DNA from: Galerina marginata
Taxonomy: Eukaryota; Basidiomycota; Agaricomycetes; Agaricales; Galerinaceae
Length of the DNA: 64,000 bases
Assembly (NCBI GenBank): GCA_023014335.1
Contig: JAECYW010000015.1
Span: forward strand, 1,775,613 to 1,839,612
Direction of reading: 5' to 3'
Shown here: positions 58,440 to 64,000 of the stretch, piece after piece
How positions within the stretch are numbered: position 1 is the stretch's first letter
Layout of the letters: every line of letters starts with the position of its first letter
Made by a program: the position numbers and the translations under genes
The notes under the pieces: generated by a model
Database searches by the model: none
What the model was told of the DNA's origin: nothing
Seen by the model: only the letters and a program-made list of their open reading frames with translations

Positions 58440-59130
58440 TAAGCACGGATAGCGTAGTATAGATCACTTACACATCCTATTCGTCGCTTCTTGCGTTGAT
58501 AACCTTCCTGTCCCTGATGAATAGGTCTCTGGGAGGTTGTCGAATCTGCTCGTGGTCTCGAACGCGAAGGGGCGGATTGCTCTGCAGCGAAGCTAGAAGA
58601 TAGTTCACAGTCAAGGCGGCAGAACGTACCAGGTCGGGGAGGCGGTCCTCCTAGAGAAAGCTCGGACGGCGTACAGACACAGTTATGAACTGCAGAAAGT
58701 ATGAGCAAAGGTCCCACGAATGATGGGATGAAGGCTGACTTAGAGTATCGCGATCGTGACAATGGCTTGTCAAAAATCCTAAGAAGGCGCAAGGATAGGT
58801 TAGTGCGTGAAGCAACCACATATTAAGAGAGCGTACGAGCCTCCTATTAGCCTCAAGTACTCCCAGCTCATTCATCATCACCACTAAACCTTCGTTGTTG
58901 GCGGCCTGGTAGCGAGTCGTCGTCGTTCACAGGCTTGACTTTGAAAACTGAATGCTTCGTAGGAGCTCTGTCAGAGCTAAAGTAGCCCGTAGACATTCTT
59001 ATCATCGCTGGCTACGGTGTCGAACAGGGAGGAATTGCGGGCGACGACTCGGGGAGACGTGGTTTTGATGGGAAGAAAAATTCACGAACGCAGCGATTTA
59101 AATAAGGTGCGGCAAACGCCGAACTCCCGC
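58440..59130. repeat. Dispersed repeat family A, copy 4 (right part only)
   Basis: Matches 9090-9540 and 30286-30660: GAACTGCAGAAAGTATGAGC, GGCGCAAGGATAGGTTAGT, GTTGGCGGCCTGGTAGCGAG, CGGTGTCGAACAGGGAGGA, TTTTGATGGGAAGAAAAATT, GGTGCGGCAAACGCCGAA. The minus strand near 58830-58900 reads NNEGLVVMMNELGVLEANRR without interruption. Confidence 0.6.
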
Positions 59131-59403
59131 CAAATCATGGAACTTTGGAATAGAACGAATAGAATGCCTATTCTTTAGCATGACCGTGAATCAACGGTGA
59201 ATCGAAACAAGAAATTTGAGATATCCATATCAATTCAATTCCATTCGTACATCACTACCGCTGCTGATTCGGGTGGTGTGCACTACACTTTCATACCGCC
59301 ACACCGCTAGCATCACGGTAAACCCAAGTGAACCAGGCAATTAAACATGCTTTCGATCCGTTAATTCTTTGGTGGACAACCTATAGTCTAGGAGTTAGCC
59401 AAA
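59131..59403. other. Intergenic, 3' flank of secreted protein gene
   Basis: Short AT-rich interval without frames or repeats that I can recognise. Confidence 0.45.
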
Positions 59404-59883
59404 TCATCCACCCGGAAAATTAGTTCCCCACGAACTGATTGAATTGCAGAGGAAGGAGCTGAACGTGCCGCGCGGCAAGGTGAGGTTTCCATGGACAAAA
59501 TCGGTTAGAAATTGGGAGGGACCACCACTCTTATTACAACCCGGAAGGCTGACAAAAATGACAACGAGTTAGTTAGATTTTTCTCACTCATAAGTAGGGT
59601 GCGGCATATGAACTTACATGAAGAGGGTGCATCCAGACAATTCCGGCGGGATATCGACGCTACCAACGTTCTGGTTGATGGAGGATAAATCACCCACAAA
59701 ATCAACACATCCACAGCCGGGAACGTCGATGGGGAAGCAGTCATTTTCTGAGCTGGACGCTGTGCAGATTGTGACGATGGAATCGACTGTTTGACTTTTC
59801 GGCATTAACGCCCCTGGGTTTGGAGACGCGACGGCGGAAGAAATCAGAGAGATGAATGCGAGAAACTCGAATGAGAGCCGCAT
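59404..59883 (-). CDS. Small secreted cysteine-rich protein, 2 exons
   Basis: Exons 59618-59883 and 59404-59548 (69-bp intron, GTAAGT..TCAG) join in frame to 136 residues. It begins MRLSFEFLAFISLISSAVAS, a clear signal peptide with cleavage near VAS-PNP. Seven cysteines follow (TIC, NDC, GCGC, SGC, PGC, LCN contexts), and there is a sequon NLT. Size, signal peptide and cysteines fit the effector-like small secreted proteins common in fungi; its role is unknown. It is the last gene before the telomere, about 4 kb from the chromosome end. Confidence 0.75.
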
Positions 59884-60028
59884 TCCAGTAGATGTAACGG
59901 TTGGTTAGGCAGGTGAGAGGTATTCTTAACTACGCAAGTGAGACGACTGATAGCTTCCTTAAATAGAGCTCGGGAAGGTGTTGATGGCATTTTGATGTTA
60001 CCCACAATATTCGGGAGCACAGACAATC
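59884..60028. other. Short spacer between last gene and telomere-associated repeats
   Basis: 5' flank of the secreted protein gene; unique sequence ends at 60028. Confidence 0.5.
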
Positions 60029-60783
60029 TGGTGATATACTTTCACAACTAGGACTCCTAATTTGATGGCGATGGCGCCATCAAAATAAAGCAATATTCAT
60101 GTTCCACGACACTTGCAGATCACTTTGCCATCAAACATTTTTTTATCTCTTTCTTTCAAGCAACATCCAGATCTCTCCGCCATCGCATTGATGGCGCCAT
60201 CATCACAAAAACAGGTTCCAAAGTACTTGCAGATCACTTTGCCATCGAGATCCATCAAGTAAACAGGTTCTGATATTCCGCATCTTCATCAGGAAATGCG
60301 TGTGATCTGGAAGTTCCATGACACCTGTAGATCTACGTGAGTCATTGGTACATAAGAGTGCTTAGGCAACGCCTAAGCTGAGACCCTTGGCTTTTTAAAT
60401 TGAAAACCCATCAAAAACCTTGCCGAGTCCGCACTTGCGTCCAGGTGGCCGGCGGTCATCATCGGTTAGGTTCTGTTGTACAATTGCGTTGGGAAAAAAA
60501 CAAGTTGCGTCTAGAAAAATAAATAAGGCCCAACCAAAGACTGATATTCCGCACCCTTACCAGGAAACGCGTGTGTCATCCGTAAGTTCCATGAAACCTG
60601 TAGATCCACGTCAGTTGATCAAAAATTGTATTAGAGTATTCTCTATGTAATCAATTTCCCATTTGAGTCCTTCTTCCCAAATTCTGTAGAACTATCAGTT
60701 ATTGGCGAGCAAGTTCTATTGGACTCCCACAAACAAGTGAATTGACTTTACGTGGACCATCTCTTTGCGCCGAGTTTCAGGTT
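60029..60783 (+). repeat. Telomere-associated repeat, internal copy (755 bp)
   Basis: As far as I can read, identical to 63168-63922, with an offset of 3139 bp throughout and no gaps. It contains the palindrome GATGGCGCCATC twice (60070, 60190) and the hairpin GCTTAGGCAACGCCTAAGC (60360-60378). There is no gene; a 76-codon frame at 60420 is simply repeated with the block. Confidence 0.92.
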
Positions 60784-63167
60784 TTTGTTTGAATCTTTTA
60801 ATAATATAAGTTTTCAATAACACCTTGTTATTTGTTCTGTTCTCGGGAACAGCTTTTCAGTGACGGGAACACAATGGGAACAGATTTCTTTAATAATATG
60901 AGTCGTCAACTAGTCCTGCTAGTTGTGTTACCTGTAACAATTCCCACGGTAACAGATGGTAACAGATTTTTTGGTTCCATGATACATATAGATTTGCTCA
61001 GCTGACCAACACGCTGATCAACATCTGCATGTTTTGTGAAACGAACAGCTTGATTCACATGTCTGTTCAATCTGCAATATCAGGGAGGGAAATTCAACAA
61101 GAATGCTTAGGCAACGCCTAAGCTGAAACCCTTGGCTTTTTTGTTTAAACTCCATCAAAAAGCCTTGCCAAGTCCGCACTTGCATACAGGTTGCCGGCGG
61201 TCGTCATCGGTTAGGTTCTGTTGTACAATTGCATTGGGAAAAAAACAAGTTGCGTCTACAAAAATAAATAGGGCCCAACCAAAGACTGATATTCCGCACT
61301 GTCATTGGGAAACACGTATGTGATGCAACTATAAGTGAAATGGTGAAACTGAACTCAATTGTAGTGATTCATTTGCTTTTAGAACTAAGTATATCTCCAG
61401 GTATCTCTGAAAGTATCCAACGTTAATCCGACTTGCTCTGTTTACTGTCATTTATATCTAAGTTCCATGGAACCAAAGACTTTTGATACTGCCTCCAGCT
61501 TCTGTTGGGTGGACTGGGTATGGGTATGAACCTTGCTTTTAGAGTCATCGACCTTTTGGAGCATCAAAATTGGAACGAAATTTCAACATCTTGTAATCAC
61601 TCTTCCCGAAACGTCAACCGACAAGCTCTTCTCCCAGCTAATGCCAGGACGCCAAGTGAATTGGACTAATAATCTAAGTCGTGAAGCAGCAGTGCTTATT
61701 GCATGCCAGCATATCTGCCAGATGCCGGCATTGGCACCAGATCTGTAACTCAGTGTAGAGGATAAGAGTCTAAGTCGTGAAGCAGGCCCCCTGCTTTGTA
61801 ACGTGTTACAGATTCACAGGTTTCGTTGAACCACTTATTCTGTAAAAAACATCCAAGCAAAGACCTGTAAAAGAGAAGACGGTTACAGATCTGTAGGTTT
61901 CTTGTAACTTGTAAATCCCATGGTAACAGATTTTGTGTTAAACATCAAAGGAAATATCCTTCATGGTAACAGATCAGGATGGTGATATACTTTCACAACA
62001 AGGGCTCCTTGTTTGATGGTGCCCTAAAGTCTTAATCATCAACTGAGACTCCCAGTTGGTTCCTGAGAACGGGAACAGCATTTCAGTGATGGGAACGCAA
62101 CAGGAACATAATTATAGATGTAGTGAAATAATAGAATCAGATTTACGGGTTCAACAGAACAAGTAAATGTCTTACGTTGAATGTAAATTCTGAAGCAGTT
62201 GGCGACAGTCACAACAAGGACTCCTTGTTTAATAGTGCTCTTGCCATCAAGAATCTCCAATCTGCATATTCCGTGAAACTTGCGGATGCCACTGCTATTA
62301 AGAATCATAGACTTGGTGACAGTTCACGTGGAAAGCTATTAATGGTCAAAAAAACATATGGCAATGATATCTGAAAGTTCCATGACATCTGTAAATTCCC
62401 ATCAGATGTCAGAGTCATTGATACTACCAGTAACTTGCATACTGCAGTTTATAATCAACTTGGTGAATCAGAATGCTTAGGCAACGCCTAAGCTGAGACC
62501 CTTGAATTTTCTATTGAAATCTCATCAAAAACCTTGCCGAGTCCGCACTTGCATACAGGTCACCGGCGGTTGTCATCGGTTAGGTTCTGTTGTACAATTG
62601 CGTTAAAAAAAGACAAGTTGTGTCTACAAAATAAATAGGGCCTAACCAAAGACTGATATTCCGCACCCTCACCAAGAAACACGTGTGTCATCCGTAAGTT
62701 CCATGAAACCTGTAGATCCACGTCAGATGTCTACTTGGTCAAAGTATTGATCAAAAATTGTGTTAGAATGCTTGAGTGAATTCTGTTGAACTCCCGCAAA
62801 CAGACCAGTGACTTTACGATGATTATGTAATCACTTTCCCCTTTGATATCTTCACTCCTGCGGGACAATCCTTGACTCGAGTCCTTCTTCCGAACCATCA
62901 AGTGAATTCCCGCAAACAAGTGAATTGACTTTATGTGGACGTAAGTTGCGTTTAAAGACTGATTTCTAAGTTCCGTGGAACCTACAGTTGATTGGCAAGC
63001 AAGTTCTGTTGTACTCCCGCAAACAGTGAATGTCTTCACTCTGAGTGCGTTGATGTTGCGTCTACAGGGCAGGATCAAATACTGATACCAGGAAATAAGT
63101 TCTGTTGATACCAAGTCTGTAGATTCATGTCAGGTCAGAGTATTTGTATTAGAGTTTTCCTTTCCTT
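60784..63167 (+). repeat. Body of the 3139-bp telomere-associated unit
   Basis: Contains diverged modules related to the 755-bp block: 61100-61325 and 62470-62730 each hold the hairpin GCTTAGGCAACGCCTAAGC (61105, 62475), CCGAGTCCGCACTTGCATACAGGT-like sequence and GGTTAGGTTCTGTTGTACAA. 61983-62010 repeats the start of the block (GGTGATATACTTTCACAAC). Many short words recur (GTAACAGAT, AAGTTCCATG, CTGTAGAT). No gene is supported. Confidence 0.75.
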
Positions 63168-63922
63168 TGGTGATATACTTTCACAACTAGGACTCCTAAT
63201 TTGATGGCGATGGCGCCATCAAAATAAAGCAATATTCATGTTCCACGACACTTGCAGATCACTTTGCCATCAAACATTTTTTTATCTCTTTCTTTCAAGC
63301 AACATCCAGATCTCTCCGCCATCGCATTGATGGCGCCATCATCACAAAAACAGGTTCCAAAGTACTTGCAGATCACTTTGCCATCGAGATCCATCAAGTA
63401 AACAGGTTCTGATATTCCGCATCTTCATCAGGAAATGCGTGTGATCTGGAAGTTCCATGACACCTGTAGATCTACGTGAGTCATTGGTACATAAGAGTGC
63501 TTAGGCAACGCCTAAGCTGAGACCCTTGGCTTTTTAAATTGAAAACCCATCAAAAACCTTGCCGAGTCCGCACTTGCGTCCAGGTGGCCGGCGGTCATCA
63601 TCGGTTAGGTTCTGTTGTACAATTGCGTTGGGAAAAAAACAAGTTGCGTCTAGAAAAATAAATAAGGCCCAACCAAAGACTGATATTCCGCACCCTTACC
63701 AGGAAACGCGTGTGTCATCCGTAAGTTCCATGAAACCTGTAGATCCACGTCAGTTGATCAAAAATTGTATTAGAGTATTCTCTATGTAATCAATTTCCCA
63801 TTTGAGTCCTTCTTCCCAAATTCTGTAGAACTATCAGTTATTGGCGAGCAAGTTCTATTGGACTCCCACAAACAAGTGAATTGACTTTACGTGGACCATC
63901 TCTTTGCGCCGAGTTTCAGGTT
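63168..63922 (+). repeat. Telomere-associated repeat, terminal copy capped by telomere
   Basis: Second copy of 60029-60783. Its match to the internal copy ends exactly where the TTAGGG array begins, at the words CAGGTT. Confidence 0.92.
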
Positions 63923-64000
63923 AGGGTTAGGGTTAGGGTTAGGGTTAGGGTTAGGGTTAGGGTTAGGGTTAGGGTTAGGGTTAGGGTTAGGGTTAGGTTA
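63919..64000 (+). repeat. Telomere, (TTAGGG)n
   Basis: About 13 consecutive TTAGGG repeats running to the end of the window, the G-rich strand pointing outward as at a right chromosome end. The penultimate unit is TTAGG, a single-base slip. The repeat type is that of most filamentous fungi. Confidence 0.98.

Noticed and set aside
60420..60650. 76-codon frame repeated at 63559-63789
   Set aside because: Identical only because the whole 755-bp block is duplicated; the diverged modules at 61132 and 62500 do not keep the frame.
62540..62590. Internal GGTTAG words taken as interstitial telomere repeats
   Set aside because: Single GGTTAGGTT occurrences in the repeated module, not tandem TTAGGG.
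1..64000. tRNA or rRNA genes
   Set aside because: I found no stretch with convincing A and B boxes and cloverleaf pairing or rRNA core sequence by reading; a covariance-model search would be decisive.

Overview
The window is the right-hand end of a fungal chromosome, almost certainly from a mushroom-forming basidiomycete (Agaricomycetes). It ends in an uninterrupted TTAGGG telomere array (63919-64000). Genes have many introns of about 45-70 bp. The gene repertoire also fits: a TPR-CHAT protein, an alpha-kinase, a DUF6533-like seven-helix protein, small secreted cysteine-rich proteins and a chromodomain Ty3/gypsy element. I cannot name the species from sequence alone.

Layout. 1-11900: sparse, decayed DNA holding two copies of a dispersed repeat (family A), a secreted cysteine protein gene (3650-4357), a DUF6533-like membrane protein gene (4567-5890) and a small secreted-peptide gene split by a hAT-type MITE (9725-10585). 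11904-29170: two paralogous single-pass membrane protein genes. An 11,580-bp DNA transposon (13418-24997) is inserted about 40 bp upstream of the TATA box of the first paralog; the second paralog keeps the empty site. The transposon has 58-bp terminal inverted repeats starting TAT and ending ATA, a 6-bp target duplication (CCCAAC), about 180-190 bp subterminal repeats and an intact seven-exon DDE transposase related to integrases (IS3EU-like). It also carries two cargo genes: an alpha-kinase and an unrecognised protein. Three smaller elements sit inside it: a PIF/Harbinger-like MITE in an alpha-kinase intron, a Tc1/mariner-like MITE nested in that one, and a second hAT-like MITE in the right subterminal repeats.

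29290-38030: family A copy 3, an intact TPR-CHAT (caspase-like) gene (31416-34958) and a copy of a long subtelomeric repeat (family B). 38033-43810: a complete chromovirus-type gypsy element with two identical 174-bp LTRs and an ACATA target duplication, inserted in that family B copy. It has a Tf1-like 11-nt self-primer arrangement. 44123-44979: an intact three-helix membrane protein gene. 46990-57190: family B as a degenerate tandem array of units of about 4.6-4.8 kb. 58440-59130: family A copy 4. 59404-59883: another small secreted cysteine-rich protein. 60029-64000: telomere-associated repeats in which a 755-bp block occurs twice, 3139 bp apart, the second copy running directly into the telomere.

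Overall this is a repeat-dominated subtelomere with about ten real protein-coding genes. The most notable item is the large transposon carrying an alpha-kinase, supported by TIRs, target duplication, empty site and an intact transposase.
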